Origin: Couchioplanes caeruleus
Lineage (GTDB): Bacteria > Actinomycetota > Actinomycetes > Mycobacteriales > Micromonosporaceae
Direction: 5' to 3'
DNA: 64,000 nt
Assembly (NCBI RefSeq): GCF_023499255.1
Contig: NZ_CP092183.1
Location: 7,808,501 to 7,872,500 of the forward strand
Shown: piece by piece, positions 1 through 6,954 of the stretch
Layout: every line of letters starts with the position of its first letter
How positions within the stretch are numbered: the stretch's first letter is position 1
Translations under genes and position numbers: made by a program
The notes under the pieces: generated by a model
Told to the model about the DNA's origin: nothing
The model's input: only the letters and a program-made list of their open reading frames with translations
Database searches by the model: none

Positions 1-973
1 TCCGGTAGTCCGGGTTCTTTCCCAACGTGTTCGACGGTGGGTTTTGCTCGACGTCGTAGCCGTGCTGCGCGAGAATGTCGGCCGATTCATTCTCCCGCCG
101 CAACGGCCGGTCCTTCTTCCTGACGGGATGCGCCTCCGTTCGCTCTCCGCGTGGGCTCCTGCCCGGATCAGGCTTTCCAGACGGCGTGGTCACGCCTTCA
201 CCGCGCCCGCGGGACCGGGTCAGAATCCTCTTGATGGCTTCGATGGCGCCGCTCATCCGCCCGGCCAGCCCACGCAGATGTTCGAGGCTGCGGACGAGGC
301 CACGCAACCATCCGGCGATTCGTGCTCCCCACGACGCGCACAGGGTGCTGACCTGCTCCACCACCAGCGGTGTGGCCAAACCGACCGAGAAGACCTCCTC
401 GGCGGCATAGGTGACCAGACGAGATACCAGCACCGCGATCGCATCGCGCACCATCATCCGGACACCGGCTACCAGCATTCCGGCGCCTTCGGTGATGGCG
501 GCCATGGTGTCAGCCGCGGTGGCCAGCGCGCCAACGGCGTCCCGCTGCTGACCGGTCCACGTCCGGTACGCCTCGGCGGCTCGGCCCGTCCACTCGGTGA
601 TGTCCCACCGCACGGCGCGGTCCAGATCTGCCGCCCGGTCCCGCAGCGCGCCACCGATGTTGCGCCAGGTCTGCGCGTGTGCGGCGATCTGCCCCGGGTC
701 GCCGGCCAGCCAGTCGAGGGCCTGCGACAACGGCTTGACGTGCTCGATGATCCAAGCGACGCCGTACTGGAGAAGGCTACCGATCGGATCGGAGACGAAC
801 GCGAGGGCGTCGAGACCCGCCGAGACGGCACCCAGCGTGGCGTCGATCCAACTGCCGCTCTTGACGCCACTCAGAATTGTTTCGAGGTCCTCGGCGATCC
901 ATATTCCGGCCCACGGATCGGTTGATCCGCTCTGCCCCGCGACGGCCACAAGCGGTGGGCGCACGGGGGTCAT
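1..973 (-). CDS. WXG-type polymorphic toxin with CdiA-like C-terminal nuclease domain (3' end outside window)
   Basis: The frame is open from the ATG at 973 to the window edge, giving 324 codons without a stop. The N-terminal two thirds is helical and Ala-rich with a WXG-like W-T-G at residues 128-130 in a helix-turn-helix hairpin context, as in type VII secretion substrates. A basic Pro/Arg linker (about 255-290) leads to a C-terminal domain beginning RRENESADILAQHGYDVEQN and then G-K-N-P-D-Y. That RENE..A..L...GY.VEQNP....PDY pattern is the known start of the CdiA C-terminal tRNase-type domain of contact-dependent and polymorphic toxins. The ATG overlaps the stop of the EspC-like gene by 4 nt, so the two are translationally coupled. 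The catalytic end of the domain and any immunity gene lie beyond position 1. Toxin class is well supported; the substrate is inferred. Confidence 0.85.
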   Translation of the reverse strand, partial: MTPVRPPLVAVAGQSGSTDPWAGIWIAEDLETILSGVKSGSWIDATLGAVSAGLDALAFVSDPIGSLLQYGVAWIIEHVKPLSQALDWLAGDPGQIAAHAQTWRNIGGALRDRAADLDRAVRWDITEWTGRAAEAYRTWTGQQRDAVGALATAADTMAAITEGAGMLVAGVRMMVRDAIAVLVSRLVTYAAEEVFSVGLATPLVVEQVSTLCASWGARIAGWLRGLVRSLEHLRGLAGRMSGAIEAIKRILTRSRGRGEGVTTPSGKPDPGRSPRGERTEAHPVRKKDRPLRRENESADILAQHGYDVEQNPPSNTLGKNPDYR

Positions 974-1278
974 CGACTGTTCCGCAGCCGGTCGGCCGCG
1001 GCGGTGTCCGCGCCCTCGTACGCGGCGGCCACCGACCGAACGGCGTCCGCGGTCTCATGTGCCGATCCGGCCGCAGTCGCCATCCCGTCGATCATGGCTT
1101 GCTGCAGTCCGTTGAGCAGGCCGGGAACGAATTGGCAGAGCTGCCCGTACGCCCCTGCGTCCGTCTGTACCGCATGACCGGCGTCGGCTGCCGTCGAGAT
1201 CCCGTCGCCGATACGGTCGATCTCGCCGGCATGCTCCACCAGCGAGGCCGGATTCACTTGAAATTCCGGCGCAGTCAT
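970..1278 (-). CDS. EspC/WXG100-like type VII secretion-associated protein
   Basis: A 102-residue, all-helical, Ala-rich small protein without signal peptide or membrane segment. It resembles the ESX-associated EspC (excreted virulence factor) family: an N-terminal F-x-V-x-P-x-x-L followed by two amphipathic helices and a central F-V-P-G-L-L turn. Such proteins accompany type VII substrates as partners or secreted helical hairpins. It overlaps the upstream YbaB-like gene by ATGA and the downstream toxin gene by ATGA, so the three form one translationally coupled operon. A chaperone or co-secretion role for the toxin is inferred from this position. Confidence 0.75.
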   Translation of the reverse strand: MTAPEFQVNPASLVEHAGEIDRIGDGISTAADAGHAVQTDAGAYGQLCQFVPGLLNGLQQAMIDGMATAAGSAHETADAVRSVAAAYEGADTAAADRLRNSR

Positions 1279-1673
1279 CGGGCCTCATCAGAGGATTCGA
1301 GTGGCATGCCGAGCCGACGGCGTAGTGATTCGTTGAGCATCCGGCCGGTTTCGCTGTCCGCGCCCACGGTCTCCGCCGTCGCGGCTTCGAACTTCATGAC
1401 CAGGGCGTCCTTGGCCGCTTGCAGCGCCTCCATGATGGCGCGTGCGGTTGCCGCCGCGGACTGACGCCGAGTCCGCTCGTCGAGATGCAACTGTGTGAGC
1501 TGACCTTCGGGACCGACGGTCACCGTGACCAGATCGTCTCGGCTCCGGGCGGTCGCCGTCAGCGCAGACGTCCGCTGCGCAAGGGTCTGCGCCTGCTCAG
1601 CCCGCTGCGCCATGGATTGTTGCCACTGCTCGATCCGCTCCAGCGCGCTGTCCACCGACTCGTCGCCGAACAT
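1275..1673 (-). CDS. YbaB/EbfC-family DNA-binding protein
   Basis: 132 residues with an N-terminal coiled-coil helix (E-R-I-E-Q-W-Q-Q onward), a central beta-hairpin around V-T-V-T-V-G-P-E-G-Q-L, and a C-terminal helix, the arrangement of the YbaB/EbfC nucleoid-associated family. In actinobacteria, divergent YbaB copies commonly precede WXG100 or EspC-like genes in toxin operons, as here. It is the first gene of the operon. The 200 nt upstream (1674-1874) should hold the operon promoter; I could not pick a convincing one. Confidence 0.75.
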   Translation of the reverse strand: MFGDESVDSALERIEQWQQSMAQRAEQAQTLAQRTSALTATARSRDDLVTVTVGPEGQLTQLHLDERTRRQSAAATARAIMEALQAAKDALVMKFEAATAETVGADSETGRMLNESLRRRLGMPLESSDEAR

Positions 1674-1874
1674 GCACGCATACTAGCGAGCCCACACATA
1701 CCGTTCGATGCAGGATGACGACTCTGCGTGATCATCTTCATCGGCGACCATGTACCAGCAATCCGAAGCAGGGGCGCCTTCATCCGTCACCACGATGGTT
1801 CGAGCGGGCAGATCGATCGGGCAAGCTCGAGTTCGGTCACGTTCGCCGACAGTCCGGATGGAAGGCGGAGAGTG

Positions 1875-2114
1875 TCAGGCGCGGGCCCGGCCGGACCTTA
1901 CCGGCCGTCCGTTCACCGTCAGCCGGAACTTCGATCCGCGCACGCCCACCGGCACCGGCTCCAGGGCGATCCGCGGCCCGAATTTGGTCAGGGTGATCAG
2001 CAGGCCGCCGACCACCGCCATCGCGATACCCACCCACAGCAGGTTGAGCACCGAGAGGGTGACTCCGCCGACGGTGATACCCGCGCCGGTTTTGGCGAGT
2101 GCGTTGGTGTACAT
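1875..2114 (-). CDS. Small single-span membrane protein downstream of GT2
   Basis: 79 residues preceded by a strong ribosome site (GGAAAGG at 2127-2133). The N-terminus reads MYTNALAKTGAG, where L-A-K-T-G resembles an LPXTG sorting motif. One membrane segment follows (about residues 18-42, V-T-L-S-V-L through L-L-I-T-L) and then a basic tail with K-F-G-P-R. The gene starts 24 nt after the glycosyltransferase stop, so it is co-transcribed. The motif at the very N-terminus is the reverse of a normal sorting signal, which sits at a C-terminus after a long ectodomain. Function unknown; a partner of the glycosyltransferase is inferred from position only. Confidence 0.65.
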   Translation of the reverse strand: MYTNALAKTGAGITVGGVTLSVLNLLWVGIAMAVVGGLLITLTKFGPRIALEPVPVGVRGSKFRLTVNGRPVRSGRARA

Positions 2115-2138
2115 AGCGAAAAGTCCTTTCCAGGGGGT

Positions 2139-3320
2139 TCAGGTGGCGGCCCAGCCGCCCTTGTCGCCGCGTACGAATGCAGCGAGGGCTTTGGCGTAGA
2201 TGTAGGTCAGCAGGAGGGTGTAGAGCTGTTCCGGGACGAAGGTCGCCGCGTACAGGCGGGCGCGCCAGCCCATGGCCCAGACCGACCACACCCGTTCGGC
2301 CAGGAGGATGACCGAGGGCAGGGCCCAGTACCAGCGGAAGTCGACGTCGCCGAAGACGATGAGGGAGACCGCGAGCGCGATCAGGTAGATGGCGGCGACG
2401 GCGGCCGAGAGGAGGAGGCCTGCCTGTTGGCGCCAGTACGTCCAGCGCATGTGGAAGGGCATCAGGCGGCCGTACTGGACGATGTTTCGCATGGCCCCGA
2501 GGTACCAGCGTTCCCGTTGTCCGATGAGCTTGGGGACGGTTTCCATGACGTCGGTCGTGGCCGTCATGCCCTGCGGGGAGAGCACCTGGTATCCGCATGC
2601 CTGCAGGGCGAGGGTGAGTTCGTTGTCCTCGGTCAGGGAATGCGTGTCGTAGAACTGCCGGCCCTCGGGGAGCAGGGTGCCGGTACGGCGTTGGTGCCGG
2701 ACGTCGAGCAGGGCCCCGTACGAGAAGAGGGTGCCGGTGCCGGTGAGCACGTGCGCCCGGCCGCCCATGCGTTTCGCGACCTGGCCGTAGCGGTGGTATT
2801 CCATGCGCTGCAGGTAACCGAGCACGGTGCGGCATTCGCGCCCGGTGAAGGTGCCGCCGACCCCGCCCACGCCGGCCGTGAGGTGCCGTGCGGCGATGCT
2901 CACGAATTCCGGGGACAGGGTCGTGTCGGCGTCCATGACCAGGATCGCCCAGTCCCACGGGTCGTCGAGGTACGGCTCGAGCCGGTCCAGCGCGTAGTTG
3001 ATCGCGCCGGCCTTCTTGTCGGGGTTGTGGCCCGGGTACGGGATCACGTAGGCGCCGTGCGCGGCCGCGACGTCGGCGGTGTCGTCGGTGCAGTTGTTGG
3101 GCACGACGACGATCTGGTCCGGGGGCTGGGTCTGCCGGCGCAGGGACGCGATGGTGTCGGCGATGGCGTCGGCTTCGTTGTAGGCCGGGACGATCGCGAC
3201 GACCTGGAGCCGCCGCTGGGGCCGGAACCGCCTGGTCCCCTCGCCCGTGGCTCGGGGCGCGGTGCGAGGCCGGGGTACGGCATGGCGCGGCGGTGCTTCG
3301 GCCGGATGGCTGCCGATCAT
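2139..3320 (-). CDS. Membrane GT2 family glycosyltransferase (cellulose/hyaluronan synthase-like)
   Basis: 393 residues. A GT-A domain starts at about residue 38 (V-A-I-V-P-A-Y-N-E-A). It carries the metal-binding D-A-D at 130-132, the catalytic E-D at 231-232 (T-E-D-N-E) and Q-R-E-R-W at 268-272, the Q-x-x-R-W signature of processive beta-glycosyltransferases. Three or so membrane helices follow (about 303-390). This predicts a membrane-embedded enzyme making or extending an extracytoplasmic polysaccharide from a nucleotide sugar; the sugar cannot be read from sequence. The first about 35 residues are Pro/Arg-rich, so the true start could lie slightly downstream. It heads a two-gene unit with the 79-residue membrane protein. 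Confidence 0.88.
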   Translation of the reverse strand: MIGSHPAEAPPRHAVPRPRTAPRATGEGTRRFRPQRRLQVVAIVPAYNEADAIADTIASLRRQTQPPDQIVVVPNNCTDDTADVAAAHGAYVIPYPGHNPDKKAGAINYALDRLEPYLDDPWDWAILVMDADTTLSPEFVSIAARHLTAGVGGVGGTFTGRECRTVLGYLQRMEYHRYGQVAKRMGGRAHVLTGTGTLFSYGALLDVRHQRRTGTLLPEGRQFYDTHSLTEDNELTLALQACGYQVLSPQGMTATTDVMETVPKLIGQRERWYLGAMRNIVQYGRLMPFHMRWTYWRQQAGLLLSAAVAAIYLIALAVSLIVFGDVDFRWYWALPSVILLAERVWSVWAMGWRARLYAATFVPEQLYTLLLTYIYAKALAAFVRGDKGGWAAT

Positions 3321-3344
3321 CGGTTGCCGCCACTCCCTGGGTCG

Positions 3345-3372
3345 TCACGCATGGGCATATGTCGTTGCGTGA
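3345..3372 (-). promoter_or_regulatory. Inverted repeat in the 5' leader of the GT2 gene
   Basis: A perfect 7-bp inverted repeat, TCACGCA at 3345-3351 and TGCGTGA at 3366-3372, with a 14-nt spacer, 25-52 nt upstream of the annotated glycosyltransferase start. It could be an operator or an RNA hairpin in the leader. I did not find the conserved core of a known riboswitch class around it. Confidence 0.4.
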
Positions 3373-3448
3373 AAGACCGTAAACCTCTTCACCTCTTTCC
3401 GGGAACACCCGGGACGGGTCACCCCGCCGGGTCCGAACGGCGAGCCGG

Positions 3449-3474
3449 ACCGACCGATCGGCCCATCGGCCGGT
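3449..3474 (-). terminator. Probable hairpin terminator after the BrkB-type gene
   Basis: Arms 3449-3458 and 3465-3474 form a 10-bp stem with one G-U wobble and a 6-nt loop, 29 nt downstream of the stop at 3503. No U-tract follows, which is common for GC-rich actinomycete terminators. Confidence 0.45.
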
Positions 3475-3502
3475 CAGGAAGCGGGCCGGCGGTCCGGGAC
3501 GG

Positions 3503-4384
3503 TCACCGCGAGCCGGCGAGGTCGGCCGGGCGGCCGTTGGTGCTCGTCGCCGTCAGCGCGGCGGCGAAGAGGACCATCTGGTTGACGGCGTTGAGGAAGA
3601 CCAGCAGCCCGACCGAGCCCGCGACGAGCTGGTACGTCGGGTTCGCCTCGGTGCGTTCCACGTAGATCCGCCCGAGGGTCTTGAGCAGCTCGAGGCCGAC
3701 CGCCACCAGCAGCGCCGGCCCGAGAACCCGGCGCCACGGCATCCGTACGCGGGGCAGGCCGGTCAGCATGGCGGCGGCCAGCACCATGTTCACGCCGACG
3801 GCCAGCACCACGCCGATCGCGCCCAGGATCCACCGGGACGGGGTGGCGTCGGCGTGCGCCGCGTCGATCAGCCGGTTGGCGACGACCGACGTCAGGTATG
3901 CCAGCGAGAGTGAGGCCGCGAGCAGGACGCCGAGACCCGCGAGCACCAGCAGATCGATCAGGATCCGGACGACGAGCTTGCCCGGATACTCCGGTAACCG
4001 CCACATTCGCCGGATCGACGAGCGCAGCACGTCCACCCAGAACCAGCCGGTGACCGGCAAGCCGATGAACGCGATGACTCCGGCCGTACCCCGGGCGTTC
4101 CGCAGCGTCTGCACGTCGACCTGGGGCAGGTTCTCGGCCACGTACCGTTCCACCGAGCCGAGCACCACCTGGTTGTCGAGTACGAAGCCAAAAATCGCGA
4201 AGGCCAGCAGCCCGAGCGAGAAGGCGGCGAAGAACGCGTAGTAGGTCACCGCGGCGGCGAGCCGGCCGCCGTCGGCCTCGTCGTATCGCACGCCGGCCCG
4301 GACCACATGGTCGAGCCACCCGACCCGGCGACGGAGCCGGGCCCAGGCCCCCGTCACCCACCCCACGAACCGCCGACCCGTCAC
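3503..4384 (-). CDS. YihY/BrkB-family integral membrane protein
   Basis: 293 residues, GTG start. The N-terminal pattern A-A-A-V-T-Y-Y-A-F-F-A-A-F (residues about 43-55) and six hydrophobic helices match the YihY/virulence factor BrkB family. Family members are inner-membrane proteins of uncertain function; early names as RNase BN or serum-resistance factor do not define a role. It lies 30 nt downstream of the patatin-like gene on the same strand and is probably co-transcribed with it. Confidence 0.85.
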   Translation of the reverse strand: MTGRRFVGWVTGAWARLRRRVGWLDHVVRAGVRYDEADGGRLAAAVTYYAFFAAFSLGLLAFAIFGFVLDNQVVLGSVERYVAENLPQVDVQTLRNARGTAGVIAFIGLPVTGWFWVDVLRSSIRRMWRLPEYPGKLVVRILIDLLVLAGLGVLLAASLSLAYLTSVVANRLIDAAHADATPSRWILGAIGVVLAVGVNMVLAAAMLTGLPRVRMPWRRVLGPALLVAVGLELLKTLGRIYVERTEANPTYQLVAGSVGLLVFLNAVNQMVLFAAALTATSTNGRPADLAGSR

Positions 4385-4414
4385 GCGGCCAGCAGTACCC
4401 GCGGTCCGGCCCGG

Positions 4415-6775
4415 TTACGCGGCCGGAACGGGCTCAGAGAGAGGAGACCTGCGCAGCTCGGCGGCTACGTCGCTGCGGAGTTGCGACACGCGTTTCAGGT
4501 CGGCCTCCGCGGCGAGGACCGCCTGCAGCGCCGTGTCGAGGTGGGGGCCGTGGTGTCCCTGCGTGCCGCTGGGCAGGCCCTCGGCGCCGCTGCGCAGGGT
4601 GTTCAGGCAGAGCTCCGCGCCGTCGAGGCGGCCCCACAGGTAGTCGTTCTCGCGGTACTCGGTCTTGAGGAAGCCGCCGAAATGGTGCACGGACACCCCC
4701 TTCAACTTCGGTTCGGGTACGCCGGCCAGCCGCCGCGCGTCCAGCGGGCTGAAACGCGTCACGCCGATCGGGGTGAACTGCGGCACCGGCGACAGCGCGA
4801 TGATCGGGAAGATCAGCGAGTCCCAGAGCGGGAACGCCGCGTACCGGGAGAGCAGCTCGTCGGCGGCGGCGGGGTCCCAGCCGCGGGTCTGCTCGCCGAA
4901 GGCCGTCCACATCAGCGTCTGGATGTCGGCGACCGCGGCGGACATGCCCTCGTCGTACCCCTTGACCAGCGCTGCGATCCGGTCCTGGAACTCGCTCGCG
5001 AAGACGGCGGGGTCGGTCAGGCAGACGGTCTCGGTCATCGACTCCCGGCCGAGGAACTGCGTCGTCTCCGGCGGCAGGCCGGCGACGGTCCGGCGGATCT
5101 GGTCGCGGATGCCGCCGATGATCGTCCACGCCGCCGCCTTGAGCCGGTTGAGCTGCTCCGGTTCGACGCCCGGCGTCCCGTAGAGGTGGCTGATGCCGGC
5201 GAGGACGAACGTGAGGCGGCGCAGCCGGTACGGGACGTCGATCCGGTCCAGCAGCGCGATGCGTTCCAGGTGGTCCTTCGCCGTCCAGCTCGGCTGCAGC
5301 CGGAGCCAGGCGTGGATGACCGCGCGGGCGAACTCGCGGCGGTTCGAGCCGGGCGGGTCCTCGAAGTGGTCGGCGAGGTGGTCCGCGATCTCGTCGGCCG
5401 CCGCGTCGAGCTTCAGCCGGCAGTACGTGCCGTACGACGGTCCCAGCCGGTCGACGGCCTGCTTGTGCATCGCCTCGGTGAGCTGGCGTACCGCGGCACG
5501 GTCGAGCTCGCGGGGCGCGCCGAGGCCGGCCACGCCGATCGCGTCCATGACCTCGCCGATGTGCTGCAGCGTGATGTCGCCGACCTGCTTGATCTTCAGG
5601 TTGAGGTCGCGCAGCTGGGTCAGCTCGCCGAGCAGCGGCTGGTGGGAGCGGGCGCCGATCAGCGCGGACTTCAGGTCGGGAAGGAGCCCTCGGCGGCGCG
5701 GCGGCCGGGACGCGTCCTCCGCGGCCGGGACGAGCGCCCCGCCGGGGACCGGTTCGATGTAGACCAGCCGACGGATGACCTCGGTCTCCGCGGGCATCTT
5801 CGCGATGGCGTCGACCGCCAGGTCGAACGGCTGGTTGTTGAGCACGCCGCCGTCGGCGAACAGCGTCGAGCCGTCGGAACGCTGCCACCGCAGCCGGGGC
5901 AGGACGGTCTCCCGGTCCAGCGGGCGGTCCCTTCCGTCGGCGGCGAGCTCGCCGGCGAAGCTCTCCAGCGAGACGGGGACGAACGCACCGGGGAACGCCG
6001 AGGTCGCGCGGGCCGCGAACGCCAGCGCGCCGGTGTCGCCCGGCCCGAAGGCGGCGGAGCCCTTCCCGTACGCGAAGGTCAGCACCTGCCGGTGGTCGAG
6101 GGCGTGCTGGCTCGGCCCTCCCCCGCCGGCCGGTACGAGCACGTCGAAGCCGTCGAGGTCGGTGGCCGTCACCATGAGCCGCAGGTCGTTGCCCTCGGGC
6201 ACCAGCCGCTCCGTCTCCGGCTCGTCCATGGCGCCGATCGCGTCGTACAGCGCGCGGGACATCTCGTCGCCACGCAGCGGATACGTCCGGCCGTGGCGCA
6301 ACGCCAGGCCGGCCAGCACCCGCAGGCCGGCGACCGCCACCTGCGGGCGGAGCAGCCCGACGCTCGGCCCGACGAGGAGTTTGCGCAGGTCGCCCTTCTT
6401 CATCCAGAGGTCGCGCAGGGCACTCTGGGAGCCGCCGACGGCGAGGACCTTGGCGAGGCAGACGCCGTTGATGCCGCCTGCCGACGTACCGGAGATGACG
6501 TCGATGACGACGGAGACCGGGCGGCCGGCGACGGCCTGGTCCCGCAGTTCTTCGAAGTACGCGTGCTCGCTCCGGTCGCCGGCGTCGAAGGGGTTCGGCG
6601 CGCCGGCGACCCCGCGCGGATCGTCCTGGTAGGCCCGGTCGAAGGCCCGCGAGGCGATGACCAGGTGGTGGAGTTCCCGGGTCAGGCCGTGCATGTAGAT
6701 GGCGAGGGACACGCCGCCGGAGCAGACCAGGGCGAGCCGGAGCTGGCGCAAGGGAATCGGTGCCGTGGACGCCAT
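4415..6775 (-). CDS. Patatin-like phospholipase family protein
   Basis: 786 residues from the ATG at 6775, chosen because GGAGGC (6781-6786) sits 5 nt upstream; a start 13 codons earlier is possible but lacks this site. The patatin fold is clear: glycine-rich oxyanion loop C-S-G-G-V-S (18-23), nucleophile elbow G-T-S-A-G-G with Ser98, and D-G-G with Asp308, the Ser-Asp dyad of these lipid acyl hydrolases. After about residue 330 comes a long alpha-helical C-terminal region typical of the large actinobacterial patatin-like proteins rather than the short RssA type. No signal peptide, so probably cytoplasmic or peripheral at the membrane, acting on phospholipid or another acyl ester. It is divergent from the GH30 gene (179 nt between starts). 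Confidence 0.88.
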   Translation of the reverse strand: MASTAPIPLRQLRLALVCSGGVSLAIYMHGLTRELHHLVIASRAFDRAYQDDPRGVAGAPNPFDAGDRSEHAYFEELRDQAVAGRPVSVVIDVISGTSAGGINGVCLAKVLAVGGSQSALRDLWMKKGDLRKLLVGPSVGLLRPQVAVAGLRVLAGLALRHGRTYPLRGDEMSRALYDAIGAMDEPETERLVPEGNDLRLMVTATDLDGFDVLVPAGGGGPSQHALDHRQVLTFAYGKGSAAFGPGDTGALAFAARATSAFPGAFVPVSLESFAGELAADGRDRPLDRETVLPRLRWQRSDGSTLFADGGVLNNQPFDLAVDAIAKMPAETEVIRRLVYIEPVPGGALVPAAEDASRPPRRRGLLPDLKSALIGARSHQPLLGELTQLRDLNLKIKQVGDITLQHIGEVMDAIGVAGLGAPRELDRAAVRQLTEAMHKQAVDRLGPSYGTYCRLKLDAAADEIADHLADHFEDPPGSNRREFARAVIHAWLRLQPSWTAKDHLERIALLDRIDVPYRLRRLTFVLAGISHLYGTPGVEPEQLNRLKAAAWTIIGGIRDQIRRTVAGLPPETTQFLGRESMTETVCLTDPAVFASEFQDRIAALVKGYDEGMSAAVADIQTLMWTAFGEQTRGWDPAAADELLSRYAAFPLWDSLIFPIIALSPVPQFTPIGVTRFSPLDARRLAGVPEPKLKGVSVHHFGGFLKTEYRENDYLWGRLDGAELCLNTLRSGAEGLPSGTQGHHGPHLDTALQAVLAAEADLKRVSQLRSDVAAELRRSPLSEPVPAA

Positions 6776-6954
6776 GGCGGGCCTCCCACCATTGAGGGCA
6801 GTAATCGCCCTCATGGTGTCGCGACGGCGAACGCGGTGACGGCTTTTGCCGCAACTCCGACACCGGGCGGGGGCTAAATTTCCGCCTTGACTTAAGTGTC
6901 GTCGGAAGTCAGGCTCCTCTCATGTCGGCACTCGTCGATCTTTAAGGAGCTCCC

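Noticed and set aside
3340..3420. Cyclic di-GMP or cyclic di-AMP riboswitch before the GT2 gene
   Set aside because: Only a short dyad was found; the conserved cores of these classes were not recognised.
1728..3665. 645-codon + strand frame opposite the GT2 gene
   Set aside because: Pure shadow of the glycosyltransferase and small membrane protein; no domain pattern.
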